DNA of 64,000 nt, from assembly GCA_039000515.1 (NCBI GenBank), contig JBCFYV010000012.1, forward strand, positions 120,814,556-120,878,555, read 5' to 3'. Shown here in pieces: positions 11,301-22,517 of the stretch. The translations under genes and the position numbers were made by a program. The notes under the pieces are model-generated. The model had not been told where the DNA came from, searched no databases, and was given only the letters and a program-made list of their open reading frames with translations. The DNA comes from Timema cristinae (lineage: Eukaryota; Arthropoda; Insecta; Phasmatodea; Timematidae). Numbering within the stretch: the first letter of the stretch is position 1; every line of letters begins with the position of its first letter.

Positions 11301-14300
11301 ACTCGGTAACCCATTCCTTCAGGAGTCTCAGTGACCGCCTGGGTCCATGTTTTCAGAGCCCATGGGCTCCCTGAAAGAAGAGTGCACTATCTGGGAGTGC
11401 CCATCAGAGAATGCTCCGCCTACTTTCCACAAACCGTATCACTCCAACTTTCACCATTCCCACCTTGACCATATTCCAAAGTTATATTTGTCCTTGAAGT
11501 CTTCCACCAGCCGTACAAGTAGATGCTGGCAGTCACTCTATCACCGGCTGAGAATGGGGCCCATTACACCAGCCCAACCTGGATTGTCCACCTTATGCCC
11601 CGCCGCGTCCAGGGTATCCCTTCCCTGGAACCAGCACAGTCGAAGTCCTATTCCTACTACCCATTACTTCGGGACTTAGACATATAAGGTAATTGTTTGA
11701 TGGGCTAACTATTCTACCCTTAAAACACCATAGCCTCCTCTAGTTACTCCTGGTTTCTGTCCTGTTTCCAGACCCATGATCCCCGTACCTGACCCAGTTC
11801 ACCAGCATCGGAATTAGAGTACTCCACCCCGAACCATCTCCGCCGCCTCAAGGTTCCATAGCATGACACCAATGTTGGTAGACACTCCAGCCTGCGTTCC
11901 CCCAAACGTAGGGGGTTGTCAGGTTGTTTCAACTCCTCATCCTAGTGGACCTGTCATTGCCATCCCTCCGCTCTTTCCTCAGAGACAATTTGCCGTGCCA
12001 CATGGGTGATTTTGCATTTACATCAGCAGTGTAGATCAAGGCACTCCCGGATATGTATTGCATATATCCTCAACCTGATCCAGGTATGGCTCTATCGTAT
12101 GCCTGAATTGAAAATATTTTTTTGCCAAAACATATCTGCCGATTCTCGCCCTTAGTTCCACACACATAACCTTCTCATTACATAACTGACTAGCAACTGT
12201 CACTGTTATGTTCCTGTTAAAGATTATTATTGCACTCGTAGGCTTATCCCCATGAGTGATAACCCTGGTTGTCACGGGCATATGTGGAATATTTCCTCAT
12301 ATGGAGTAAGGCTCCTGCAGGCAAACAATGTCCAGTCCCAATTCCTCCGCTAGTTTCCACACTTCATGCAGTACCACCGCACTCCTCCCCCCATTGAGTT
12401 GTCTAATCCTAATATTTCTAGCTTTACCCTCCACCATTAAGTTTATACATATGTACATGACATCTCGGCCATGTCTCCTTAAGGTCGAAAGCCACTCTCC
12501 CATGCGATCTTACATACTCCTCATACAACGCGGTTAGATCAAAGATTTCTACTTTACGGATGTACACTTTCTCAACCATATTCTTCAACTTTGTTGTTTT
12601 ATTAGGGAGGTTCACAGTTTTCAGCTGAATACGGTTCAATGCCTCTGGAGTAGGGAAGGTTACCGTCTAGCCTTTCTCGTGCCCAGTTCTAACCAGATAC
12701 CTCAAGGCCAAGCCTAGGACATGCTGCTCCTCCAGTCTCGACAATTGGTGAGTGTCTTCAAATTTTCCATAGGTGCTTTCGCAACCATTTTCCTCCCCGG
12801 TAGGCTTCATCCCTCTCTTCCCTTCCAGAGTCTCCCCCAGATCCCAGCCTAGCATACCTTCCCCGACCTCTTCTCCGTCACTTCCTCCACCCTTGTATCC
12901 GATACCCTGCTTCCTCTTCCAAAACTTACAACTCATTGGATTTTCTTCCTTGCTCTCCCCCTCCGCTGCCGCGTATGCACCTCCGTCATCTCTTCACACC
13001 AGCCTGTCTGAGTTCCTATGTCCCTCCTAGCGACAAGCCCCGGCACAGACACCCTTCACACACTCCCAGCTGGAACCACTTCCACCTTAACGGTCTTGTC
13101 AGCTCCAGATGATCTTCTCCCCCCCGACTGACTGCTTCTGCATCTACCTACCCGGAACTCACTCACTACTGAATTGTGGAGCTGCGAGATGAAGCGGCCG
13201 AAGTGTCCATCCCACGCGTAGTAGGTAACCAACAGATGTCCACCTCGGAGCTCTCCTGCTACTCACTATCTCCATCCCCATCTTACAATTTATCTCTTCT
13301 GCATCCGCTCATCAGTTCCTCCCTCAAGGAAATAGTCCCTGATGTGCAGTAAACCCCGTCTCAGGTACTCCAGGAAGCATATAATCTATCTTCCCTACCC
13401 GGCCTCCTAAGATTTGGGGCAACACAACACTAACTATTGCCCCCTCCCTGACCATATCAGGCGCACACACAGGAACCCCATAATTTATAAATTGTGTGTC
13501 CTACAACTCCCAGAAGACAAGAAAGAATAATCTCATAGTTCCTGAGATGCCTCAAATCCCCATCTTTTATCATCAACAATTTAGAATACCTCCTTTGTTT
13601 CATAAATATCCTCGGCACCATAGATATACTTACACCTATGTGTTAGCAGACTATCTATAAGACCCTGATATGTTTGCCCCACCCTCGTGGCCATAGGCCC
13701 AGAACATGAGAGGAACCCCAGCACGTCTCTGATCAACCCCTCCGACCACGGATGAACAATAACCTCAGCCGACAGCCGCAAAGTTCTCACATCACTCCAA
13801 GTCCAACCATGTCCACCGATAGAAGCAGAACAGAAATCTCCTTACATGTTCCTATAAAACCCTCATCCCCCCCCTCTTTCATCCATTCCATTCCTTCCTA
13901 TCATATCCCCCACATATCTTTGCAAACTTCTTCCTGTAAGCATTAGACCTTCTCATATTCTGTCGTATCCTTGACAGAGACTTGCTGACCGCCGCTTTTA
14001 GAGTCCCACCAGTCTGTTCCCCCACAGTAATTGTCCTTAGTTCTGTCAGTATCTGTCCAAGTTAGTCAACAACATGAACAAAGTCTTGTCTACTTACCAT
14101 AGTCAATTCTTTAAAACTGAAGCCTCAACAGAATGTTGATAACAGCAAGCAATATATTTGTTAACATCCATGACTTTCCAGCCTGTGTTAGTTTTTTATT
14201 CAAATCATATATTTTCCACTACCGGCTGGCTAGTCCTGTCGTAGCTTCATATGTCTTATAATCTAACTTAAGACTACGACAGGCACAACAACCAGTTCTC

Positions 14301-16555
14301 AGCCATTTATCCATCAATCTGAAAGGGTAAACCCACATTTCGCTAACAATAAATTTTTCGGCCAGGCCGGGAATCCAACCCAGGACCCTTAGCTAAGTGG
14401 ACAGTCACGCTACTGACTGAGCCAAAGTATCAGAGCTAGCACTAATAATTAAATATTAAGGCAAAAAATTTGTTTTGTTTTGAAGATAAAATAAAACTCC
14501 ATGACGCTACCTCACAATCTAGTCATACCGACTGGGCGGACACTGTATGGCGGTGATGTAGTGCCAACTTTTGCAGATAGAGGGTGTCATGTGGTCAGCA
14601 CAACAAATTCTCTGGGCATTAATCTCAATTTTATAGACAGGATCCGCTATTTTCTAATTTAAATAGTTCTTCAATAGTTAGCACGAGGCTGATTTGATAA
14701 TTTACTAGACCCACTACTTCACAGAAAAATCTGAAAGCGTTAGGGACAGAACCCGAGACCTTTGAATCTTCAGCCAGAAACTTTGAACATAGGACCAAAG
14801 AGGTCTAGATAAGATATTAAGATCAAGATTAACCAATTTTTATTGGTTAAAATAAATTAACTTTTACAGAACTATCCACATACCTGTTGGGGTATTATAT
14901 AAAGTCTACTAAAGTATTAAGATAGAAACAAATCTTAACAGGTTCACCTCGGTGTTTCACTTCAGAGATGTTTAGTTGCAAGAGCCATTTTGTAATAGGT
15001 TCAAACATGCCCTTTGTAAACCAGTCAAAAGCTTTGAAACTAAACCTTGTGATGATAACGCCCTGTGGCTATGTGAGGAACTACAGTCTCTATCCAAGAA
15101 CAAGTTGTGCATCAGAGGTGTGATCCCAAGGACTTGTTATCTGTGACTCTTTGTAATGTGATGTTCACAACATGTATTTGGCAGAATAGAACTCGCTTTG
15201 TACCAAGTTAGATTGTAATGTAATTTGACAATTCTCGCTGTAATATAACAAACCTAGTTGAGCGCTCATAGTCAAGTTTAAAGTTTTAAAACCTTTTACA
15301 GGACAATACAAATATGGCCAAATGTTAAATAATTTAAATGGCCACTTTTAAGCTCTGTTTAAACTATTATAAAACTGTGTTTCGTAACAATATTTTACGA
15401 TTTGTTATAAAATTAAATGAAAAAGGTTATAAAACATTGAAGTTTTATAAAAAAAAATTATGTTTTATAACAAGTTATGCTTTAACCATCCAGTGTTGGT
15501 AAATATCAAATAAAGATATATATCTTTTGTTTTCTAATATGTTGCACCTGTTACAGGGCCATTTAAATTATGTAACAAGCTGGCTAAACTGATCTTTCAA
15601 TGGAATAGCATAAGTAAAATAGTTGTTCTTTCTCTCTATTCAATTGCCAATCAAATTAATTACGTTCAAAGTCCTGGCTTTTAGTTTGAACAGTTACAAG
15701 TTCTCCAGCCCCACAAACTACATCACAAGAACCACCTCCTCAAACACCGTGATGTAGATTAGATTAAACATGTTAAGCCTATAATTTGTTAGACAGTTTT
15801 GAGTTTTTGTGTCAATGTTATACAACACTAAAATGTAACAAATTACATAATAACATTGTTTTAAAACAATTTTTGTTACATAATGTTAACAGAACTTTAC
15901 TATCAAGTGAGCTCTAATTTTGTCGGGTGTTATACCTGAAAGACAAACATGTGCTTCCCTTCCGGAATTGGGCCAACATAGATTGTGTCCAACACTTGAT
16001 CATATTCCTCGCTTTCTGCCGAACCAACGTAGATCATTTTCCATTCCAAGTCTATGAAAATACACAATAGGTGTAATGTCATGTAAGCAATTTAAATTAT
16101 TAGAAGGTTGTGAGAAAGAATAAGGTACAGCAGACCCATTAAAAGTAGTACACCCTTATAAAATAATTGTTACTCATCACAAAGACAAATACTTAAAAAT
16201 ATATATACATGTGATTGCCTTGAATTAAATTTGAATTTGGCTATTAGAGAATCTTAACAATAATGAAAACAGGATAGACAATAGAGTATAAAGTTTGGCT
16301 AGTTTTAGTCACACAAATTCGTTTAAGTAAAATGTAGTCAAAAATGGTGACCTATTTGACATTTAAGTTAACAGATGTAGGGACTAAACTAATAAAAAAT
16401 TAACGTGTTAGTATCTTAAAAAGTTAAAAATAACAAAAAAACTTACCTTCCTTGAGATCTTCAATGCATTCAAAAGTTATTTCGAATTGAAAAGGATTGT
16501 GGAATGCTGAAGGATTGTCCAAGACACTAACATTGCACAATTGTACTTTCGCCAT
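8146..16555 (-). CDS. ASF1: ASF1 histone H3-H4 chaperone (4 exons)
   Basis: Join of 16555-16447, 16051-15936, 10618-10442 and 8340-8146 (all minus), 597 nt including TAG, giving 198 residues. Human ASF1A has 204. ASF1 binds an H3-H4 dimer and hands it to CAF-1 or HIRA in nucleosome assembly in the nucleus. The immunoglobulin-like core (about residues 1-155) is strongly conserved: it starts [15 protein letters not shown], and the H3-contact positions known from ASF1A are kept (D54, V94, R108). After INWDDSD the tail is short and Ser/Glu-rich, as in other animal ASF1 proteins. All introns are GT/AG (395, 5317 and 2101 bp), phases 1, 0 and 0. Intron 2 holds an R1-like LINE relic and SINEs; intron 3 holds another LINE fragment. 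No frame lesion is seen. Confidence 0.95.
9845..10130 (+). mobile_element. LINE C-terminal coding relic
   Basis: The plus strand reads [20 protein letters not shown], then LHWFEYA-stop-RM, then [19 protein letters not shown]. This corresponds to the post-RT '...ERRVLRWFGHVERM...' region of non-LTR retrotransposons. It has several stops and a frame shift. It lies in ASF1 intron 3 and is a different lineage from the 62-bp-repeat LINE. Confidence 0.6.
10442..10618 (-). CDS. ASF1: ASF1 exon 3
   Basis: 59 codons (residues 76-134) with the conserved [18 protein letters not shown] strand and [10 protein letters not shown]. Acceptor TTTTTTTAG, donor GTTAGT. The ATG inside this exon is not a start. 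Confidence 0.93.
11280..14060 (-). mobile_element. R1/I-like LINE relic: ORF1-side sequence and AP-endonuclease start
   Basis: A GC-rich block of about 2.8 kb inside AT-rich ASF1 intron 2. On the minus strand near 12430-12300 it reads [19 protein letters not shown], then [18 protein letters not shown]. This is the opening of the apurinic-like endonuclease of R1/I/Jockey-type LINEs (conserved N and QEP). Further segments (12281-12036 and 11932-11744, with [20 protein letters not shown] and a [17 protein letters not shown] stretch) continue the endonuclease in shifted frames. Upstream sequence to 14060 is probably decayed ORF1. No reverse transcriptase was found, so the 3' half is missing. Confidence 0.6.
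14090..14340. other. ASF1 intron 2, unassigned
   Basis: No clear similarity. A short inverted pair (CCTGTCGTAGC near 14235 and GACTACGACAGG near 14272) could form a hairpin. Confidence 0.4.
14345..14430 (-). repeat. tRNA-derived SINE head ('GCTCAGT' type)
   Basis: The minus strand reads GGCTCAGTCAGTAGCGTGAC (A box) and GGGTTGGATTCCCGGCC (B box), then GGCCGAAAAATT. Related copies lie at 28957-29035 and 34897-35040. Confidence 0.6.
14510..14815 (-). repeat. SINE-3 copy
   Basis: Homologous along its length to 61655-61965. Shared landmarks are AGTGCCAAC, GGGTGTCATG with a following TCAGCACAA, and a head at the high-coordinate end containing CTCTTTGGTCC and a B-box-like segment. It lies in ASF1 intron 2. 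Confidence 0.6.
14830..15935. other. ASF1 intron 2, low-information part
   Basis: AT-rich intronic sequence. Around 15350-15480 there is a run of imperfect TTTTATAA/TTATAAAA motifs. No element ends or coding similarity were seen. Confidence 0.4.
15936..16051 (-). CDS. ASF1: ASF1 exon 2
   Basis: Encodes D37 to Q75, including the conserved [18 protein letters not shown] segment with D54. The acceptor is TTTTCATAG and the donor GTATAA. Confidence 0.93.
16447..16555 (-). CDS. ASF1: ASF1 exon 1
   Basis: Encodes residues 1-36 plus one base, from the ATG at 16555-16553 to ...CIEDLKE. It is followed by the donor GTAAGT. The start matches the invariant MAKVQ N-terminus of the family. Confidence 0.93.
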
Positions 16556-17801
16556 TATAAAATAATAACCTACGAAAACAAATATGACATTAAAATATTG
16601 AAGTAGTTATTACTTCACTAACCTATTAAGTGCATCAAAGTAGATTTAAGGAGTAGACTATTTTACCTGATAAAGAAAATACAACCCGTTCAAATATAGT
16701 CTACCAAATAAATTTACTGAAGCAACGTTTTATATAAATGTTGAAGAAATTTCTATTACCAACGTATTTTGGCGGCAAAAATATATTCAGTAATGAAAAC
16801 TTAAAATAGTTCAAAACAAAGAAAATGACAAGTAAGATTTCTCAGTGCTAGTTCTATTTACAGTCAACTTTTAGTATCATTTGTGAAGCTACTATTTATA
16901 GGCTCTTAGGATTATGTAAAAGTTTTATATTAAAATATATTTCTATATCTACTCATATTATAAACATCATAGTATACTTATACCACTCAAAATATATAGT
17001 TTTGTTAGCAGATTACAAGTATGCAGTTGATCAACAAAAAAACCGTTTGTTTATTAGGTACAACAAATAAACGCCACACGATGCCATTTACTGATTTACA
17101 ATAAATTTAAAGCCAATTATTTGATAATAGATATTTTAAAAAAAAACACCTAAAATACCCATACATCACCTTCAAATCTATTGGGATATTATTTTAATAT
17201 AATATTTATGGAATAAAAAAACTTATATGAAATAGGTGAGATCTATGTATTTTTACATTCCAAAACTAAGCAATTCGTGTTCATCACAAATTTATTTATT
17301 TAATTAATTGGGTTTACATCGCCCTTATACCACCTGCTACATTTAAATGAACAATCCGTAGATAGACGTAGCTATATAAAACACCTGGCGTTCTATAGGC
17401 ACCGTGTTTAGTTGTTGATGGCGCTAGTGAAGACGCATCAGACGTGGATGTGGCAACATCTTGAAACTCTTACCCTAGAGTTATAATATAATATTTCACG
17501 TCTGGTCTACATCACTCCTAGCCCAGTTTGTGGAAATATTAGCCAGTACTGATTTACTATTGCTCAAGGGACGCCCGAATGTACGAATGTACTACTCGTA
17601 CATCCTTTCCGTAGAGGCTCTTTCCATGTCGTAATGAGATGAGGTAATGATGATAGTGAATATGAGAGTGTGGAACCAGTACAGCAACTCTTATTTCATA
17701 TTGTGAAACTTTTACTTGATTTGTTTTATCGAAATTAACATAGTTAAACAACGTTTAAACAATCTTGGAACATCATAAGCTAAGATCAACCACATGTTTT
17801 A
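16556..17801. promoter_or_regulatory. ASF1 upstream region, left part of the divergent intergenic space
   Basis: Sequence between the ASF1 start codon and the LTR element. With 22723-22903 it makes up the original intergenic space of about 1.4 kb between the two divergently transcribed genes, so the promoters of both should be here. No unambiguous TATA box or other core motif can be assigned by eye. Confidence 0.35.
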
Positions 17802-17806
17802 GCAAT
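17802..17806. repeat. Target-site duplication GCAAT, left copy
   Basis: GCAAT directly before the left LTR; the same five bases follow the right LTR at 22718-22722. Confidence 0.85.
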
Positions 17807-18006
17807 TGGTACATTCGTACCATGGTAAGGACGGCTTGAATCAAAACACGACTTACTTGAATTAATGTTACTGCTTGAGTGAGAGGTTTGGTCGGGAACA
17901 CTATCGATAATATTCTCGATAGACATTTAGGATGGGGCATGATGGGAAGCAGATAATTTATTACGTCACCACACATGGTAGCCAACCTACATGGAAATAC
18001 ATTACA
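17807..18006 (-). repeat. 3' LTR of the Mag-like element
   Basis: 200 bp, from TGGTACATTCGTACC to AATACATTACA on the plus strand, matching 22518-22717 base for base by eye. The apparent frame inside both LTRs (it begins MATMCGDVINYLLP) is a shadow of the repeat. Confidence 0.92.
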
Positions 18007-18016
18007 TTCCTCCCTT
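18007..18016 (-). other. Polypurine tract
   Basis: The minus strand reads AAGGGAGGAA immediately upstream of the 3' LTR. This is the expected position for the primer of plus-strand DNA synthesis. Confidence 0.75.
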
Positions 18017-18211
18017 ACAATTGCTTGAATACAGATATTTCAAGATACCTAAATATACATAAGATAAGAATACAATGCATGACTATGATTCCAATACTCA
18101 TGAGGAAATAATTTACATTTTAAACACTTTTTATACAAAAATACAGAATATAATATTTGCTCATAGTTTTTAATAGTCTTAGTGAAATATATATATATAT
18201 TTTTTAACTAT

Positions 18212-21200
18212 TTACAAATTTAATTTAACTACAGGTTTCCTACACCTAGTTGGATACCTGGGCTCCTTTACTTCTGGTGAGATTTCAATCCTCTGAGGTG
18301 GGTGTGATTCTGGACTACTGCCCTTTTCATGTGATTCAACCCTGGGGACGAATGGAGAATGATTCTCACCCCTGGATGCCTTAGGAGATGTCGAACCTTC
18401 CCTATTAGGTTTGGGATCTAGTTCTGAGGGATATGGCTCTCTAACACTAGGTTCAATCTCCTCTACTCTAGTTTCAGGCGAAGACTGTAAACTAATTAAT
18501 TGATCAATATGGCGTTTCCATGTTACTGCCCCTAATCTGACTAAATAGGCTACTGGACTCAATTGTGATACAACAACCCCTTCAATCCATTTATTCTTTC
18601 CTCGATAATCTCTGACTAGTACCCGTTGGTTTGGAACTAGTTCCCGAGTTTTACATCCCTTTGCATATTTAACCTGTTTTCTTTGATTTTGCTCTACATT
18701 TTCATTCACATTAGAACGTAGCAAATCTAGCCTAGTTCTAAGCTGTCTATTAAACATCAATTTTGATGGTGTTTCATTTGTTGTACTATGTACTGAGTTC
18801 CGATAATCACACAGAAATCTACTTAAAGCTACTTCCAGATTTCTTTTTTCATGAATAGCAATCATCAATTTATTTTTTACAAATTTTACTGCATTTTCGG
18901 CTAGGCCGTTACTTTGAGGATGGTATGGAGGTGTTAAAGTATGTTTAATACCATTTGCATTCAAAAAAAACTTGAATTCATGTGATGTAAATGGTGGTCC
19001 ATTGTCACTTACAATGTGTTCTGGTAAACCAAACCTTGCAAAGATCTGCCTTAAATGAGCAATAGTTTGACTTGCTGCTGTTGACGATACCTCTAACACT
19101 TCCAACCATTTAGTATATGCATCTATGATAACAAGATACATCTTAGATTTGAATGGACCCATAAAATCTATATGTAATCTAGACCATGGTTTATTTGGAT
19201 AATTCCAAACATGTAACATACTCTTTGATGGATTTTGTCTTTCCCATAGACAGGGTGCACAATTTTTGACCATCTGTTCAATGTCCTGATCAATATTAGG
19301 CCACCAAATATAAGATCTAGCTAAAGTTTTCATTTTAACTATTCCAAGATGACTTGAATGTAATTCCTCTAACAAATGTCTACGAAATTTCTCTGGTACA
19401 ATTACTCTATACCCCCACATCAGTATTCCTTGCTCTAATGTTAATTCATTTTTCCTATGAAAATACGTTGTCAATTCCTTATCATAATCATAAGGCCAAC
19501 CAAACTTCACATAACCTGTAAGTTTAACAAATTCAGGGTCTTTTTGTACTTCTCTCTTTATATCCTCACATTTTATAGGTATTCCACTAATTTCAAAACA
19601 TTGTAAATAAGTACCAATACAACTATCATTCTCTAATTCATCATTGTCAGAGTTAACTAATGGCCACCTGGATAATCCATCAGCATTACCATGATTTTCT
19701 GATTTGACATAGCAAATATCAAAATCATATCCTGATAAGAAAAGAGCATATCTTTGTAATCTACTGGCTGCAAAAGCTGGCAACCCTTTTTTCTCCCCAA
19801 ATATGCTTAACAAAGGTTTATGATCTGTACATAGTATAAATTTCCTCCCCCACAGGTATTGATTAAATTTCTTTACACCAAAAACAAGGCTTAAAGCTTC
19901 CTTGTCAATCTGTGAATATCCCTGCTCAGCTTTAGATAGTGTGCGTGAAGCATAGGCTATTGGACGTTCACTTCCATCACTCTGCACTTGTGACAGTACA
20001 CTACCAAGACCATAGCCTGACGCATCACATGCTAATTTTAAAGGTAATTTGGGATTATAGTGAGCTAACACCTCTGCTGACACTAATCTTTCTTTAATTA
20101 TTGAAAAAGATTTCATGCATGCTTTGTCAAAATTAAAATCTCTGTTTTTTCTCAACAACCGATACATAGGACAAAGTATCGTGGATAAGTTTGGAACAAA
20201 CTTTCCATAGTAATTGACTAGCCCTAGAAATCCCTTCAGTTGTTTAACATTCTCTGGCTTTGGTGTATCTAATATAGCCGCAATTTTGTCTTTGGCTGTT
20301 TTTAACCCATCTTTGTCTATTACAAACCCTAAATACTCTAAACTCTTAGAAAAAAACTTACACTTATTTTTACTTACTGTGAGACCCTTGTCACGTAAAC
20401 GTTTACATACCTCTTTGAGCCTGTCGCAATGTTCCTGCATGTCCCTACCAGTAACCAAAATGTCATCCAAAAATACAATTACTCCTTTCAACCCCTGTAA
20501 TGTTTTTTCCATTAATTTTTGGAACAAATTTGGTGCTGGAGAAATCCCATAAGGAATTCTGTTATACTTAAATAAACCCTTGTGCGTGCTTATCACACAA
20601 AGTTTCTTAGATTCTTCATCTAACCTAACCTGCTGATAAGCATGACTTAGATCCAGTTTACTAAAGGTTTCTCCCTTTTGTAAAGTGACAAATAACTCTT
20701 CTATTTTGGGAATAGGATGTCTCTCTAGTTCTAGATTAGAGTTCAAGGTCACTTTAAAATCTCCACATATTCTAATATTTCCATTTCTCTTAAGTACAGG
20801 GACTATTGGTGTACCCCATTCACTATTAGAAACCGGAGTTAATACCTCCTCTTGCACTAAGCGTTCTAACTCCTGCTCTACCTTTTCTTTAAGTGCAAAT
20901 GGAATTGATCTCGGTTTGCAATACTTTGGCTTAGCATCTTTTTTTAAATTTAACCTAACTGGTTCACCCTTATAATCACCTAATTTTTTATTAAAAACTT
21001 CTGGAAATTTCCTTAACAGGTTAGTTACCATTTCTGTTTGTGCCCTATCTGCCGTTACACTATTTGCATTATGCAAGTTTTCCGGAATCAATAATTGTAC
21101 TTTTAGTTCCTTAATCCAGTCCCGTCCTAGTAATGGATTAGCTCCATGTTTAATTACAAATAATTCCATTTTGTGTGACAAATCCTGATATTGAACATTT

Positions 21201-22321
21201 ACATTTATAACACCCACAGGAATGATTGGTTCATTTATATATGAATTTAAGATTAAATCAGTTGGATGCAATTTCAAGTGACTCAATTTATCCAGATAAT
21301 ACTTTTCAGAGATTACAGATACCCCTGCACCTGTGTCTACTTCAAACGGAATTTCTTTCCCTTCCACCTGAACATTTATTCTAAAAGGTTCCACTCTTTC
21401 ACGCTTCTCGCCACGCTGATTTTTATATAACCCAAATAAATTTGAACTGTCATCAATGTTTTCATCACTATAGTCATTTAACACATCCAACCCCACAAAA
21501 TGTTGTTTATTACTGTCATACTTTTGTCTGTCTCTGTGAGATTTGCTAGCAATCGTATGAGTAGCCCTATTAGAATTGTTTGACTTACCCAACTGTTTCA
21601 ATCGACACACCTTTTGCAAATGACCTTTCTTCTTACATACACGGCATTCATACTGTTTATAATGGCATTCATTTTTTAAATGACCGTTTCTTCCACAGCA
21701 ATAACACCTAACTTCTCTGGTACCGCCTTTTCTTTCTTCCTTTTTCGACATTCGAAGAATTTGGGATTGACGATCAGCTGTTCCACCGGTGTTATGTCCA
21801 AAGGCTAGTGACGCTGCATCCTTCTCGGCTGCCTCCAAAGATGTTGAAATCAGCACTGCCTTCTCGTAGTCTAGCTGCCTCTCCGCTAGAAGTCGTTGCT
21901 TAATAGAACTGCTTCTTAATCCACTTACAAGACGATCCCGTAAATAATCAGATAATGATTCTTTAAACTCGCAATGCTTTGACATTTGTTTTAAGCTAGC
22001 GATATAATCTGATACACTTTCATGCTCATGCTGTGATCTTAAACTAAATTTATACCTTTCGGCAATAAACGATGGTTTAGGATATAAGTGTTCTTGGATA
22101 ATTTTAATTAGATCCACATAGCTTTTTGTTGACGGCTTGTTTGGTGTACATAAATCTCGTAAAAGATTAAAAGTTTTCACGCCTACTACTGTCAGTAGCG
22201 TACTTACTTTCTTATCATTAGTTATACTATTACATTCGACAAATAGTTCGAATCGCTCCACATATGACGACCAGTTTTCTTCATTACTGTCGAAACTACT
22301 CATGTTTCCTATGACTGCCAT
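18212..22321 (-). CDS. Gag-Pol polyprotein of the Mag-like LTR element
   Basis: 1369 codons, uninterrupted. Residues 1-200 form the Gag capsid-like region. Two CCHC zinc knuckles follow (C206, C209, H214, C219 and C226, C229, H234, C239). The aspartic protease has DTGA at 329-332. The reverse transcriptase (about 450-700) has FLDD at 617-620 in place of YxDD, normal for this group. RNase H has D766, E808, D833 and D881. The integrase has a zinc-binding part around H988/H991 and C1021/C1024, and the catalytic triad D1052, D1106, E1142 with 35 residues between the last two. A GPY/F-like module lies near 1240-1275 and the C-terminus is proline/glutamate-rich. No chromodomain is apparent. Gag and Pol share one frame, so no frameshift is needed. 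The polyprotein would carry out reverse transcription and integration of the element. Confidence 0.95.
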   Translation of the reverse strand: MAVIGNMSSFDSNEENWSSYVERFELFVECNSITNDKKVSTLLTVVGVKTFNLLRDLCTPNKPSTKSYVDLIKIIQEHLYPKPSFIAERYKFSLRSQHEHESVSDYIASLKQMSKHCEFKESLSDYLRDRLVSGLRSSSIKQRLLAERQLDYEKAVLISTSLEAAEKDAASLAFGHNTGGTADRQSQILRMSKKEERKGGTREVRCYCCGRNGHLKNECHYKQYECRVCKKKGHLQKVCRLKQLGKSNNSNRATHTIASKSHRDRQKYDSNKQHFVGLDVLNDYSDENIDDSSNLFGLYKNQRGEKRERVEPFRINVQVEGKEIPFEVDTGAGVSVISEKYYLDKLSHLKLHPTDLILNSYINEPIIPVGVINVNVQYQDLSHKMELFVIKHGANPLLGRDWIKELKVQLLIPENLHNANSVTADRAQTEMVTNLLRKFPEVFNKKLGDYKGEPVRLNLKKDAKPKYCKPRSIPFALKEKVEQELERLVQEEVLTPVSNSEWGTPIVPVLKRNGNIRICGDFKVTLNSNLELERHPIPKIEELFVTLQKGETFSKLDLSHAYQQVRLDEESKKLCVISTHKGLFKYNRIPYGISPAPNLFQKLMEKTLQGLKGVIVFLDDILVTGRDMQEHCDRLKEVCKRLRDKGLTVSKNKCKFFSKSLEYLGFVIDKDGLKTAKDKIAAILDTPKPENVKQLKGFLGLVNYYGKFVPNLSTILCPMYRLLRKNRDFNFDKACMKSFSIIKERLVSAEVLAHYNPKLPLKLACDASGYGLGSVLSQVQSDGSERPIAYASRTLSKAEQGYSQIDKEALSLVFGVKKFNQYLWGRKFILCTDHKPLLSIFGEKKGLPAFAASRLQRYALFLSGYDFDICYVKSENHGNADGLSRWPLVNSDNDELENDSCIGTYLQCFEISGIPIKCEDIKREVQKDPEFVKLTGYVKFGWPYDYDKELTTYFHRKNELTLEQGILMWGYRVIVPEKFRRHLLEELHSSHLGIVKMKTLARSYIWWPNIDQDIEQMVKNCAPCLWERQNPSKSMLHVWNYPNKPWSRLHIDFMGPFKSKMYLVIIDAYTKWLEVLEVSSTAASQTIAHLRQIFARFGLPEHIVSDNGPPFTSHEFKFFLNANGIKHTLTPPYHPQSNGLAENAVKFVKNKLMIAIHEKRNLEVALSRFLCDYRNSVHSTTNETPSKLMFNRQLRTRLDLLRSNVNENVEQNQRKQVKYAKGCKTRELVPNQRVLVRDYRGKNKWIEGVVVSQLSPVAYLVRLGAVTWKRHIDQLISLQSSPETRVEEIEPSVREPYPSELDPKPNREGSTSPKASRGENHSPFVPRVESHEKGSSPESHPPQRIEISPEVKEPRYPTRCRKPVVKLNL

Positions 22322-22501
22322 TATAGACCACGCCCTAAGTTATTAAAATCGCTAAATGTTCTCGGAGTTGCCTCAAGACTGTTGTGCATACGTTTTCAAT
22401 TTAAGAACTTTTTATTATTTCTATAATTAAATTAATTCAATACACTTTTAAAGCTGGACTTCCAAATAGCCAGGAATATGTGACACCACAGTATTTTTTT
22501 T

Positions 22502-22514
22502 ATCCTCGTCGCCA
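22502..22514 (-). other. Primer-binding site, tRNA-Ser(GCT) type
   Basis: The minus strand reads TGGCGACGAGGAT three bases inside the 5' LTR. It is complementary to the 3' end (ATCCTCGTCG plus CCA) of animal tRNA-Ser(GCT) as I know it. Mag elements also use tRNA-Ser. Confidence 0.75.
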
Positions 22515-22517
22515 ATA

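Noticed and set aside
17773..17985. MATMCGDVINYLLP... frame present twice (also 22448-22696)
   Set aside because: It is the LTR sequence itself; the duplication reflects the two LTRs, not a gene family.
20214..20975. Plus-strand frames inside the LTR element
   Set aside because: Antisense shadows of the gag-pol gene.
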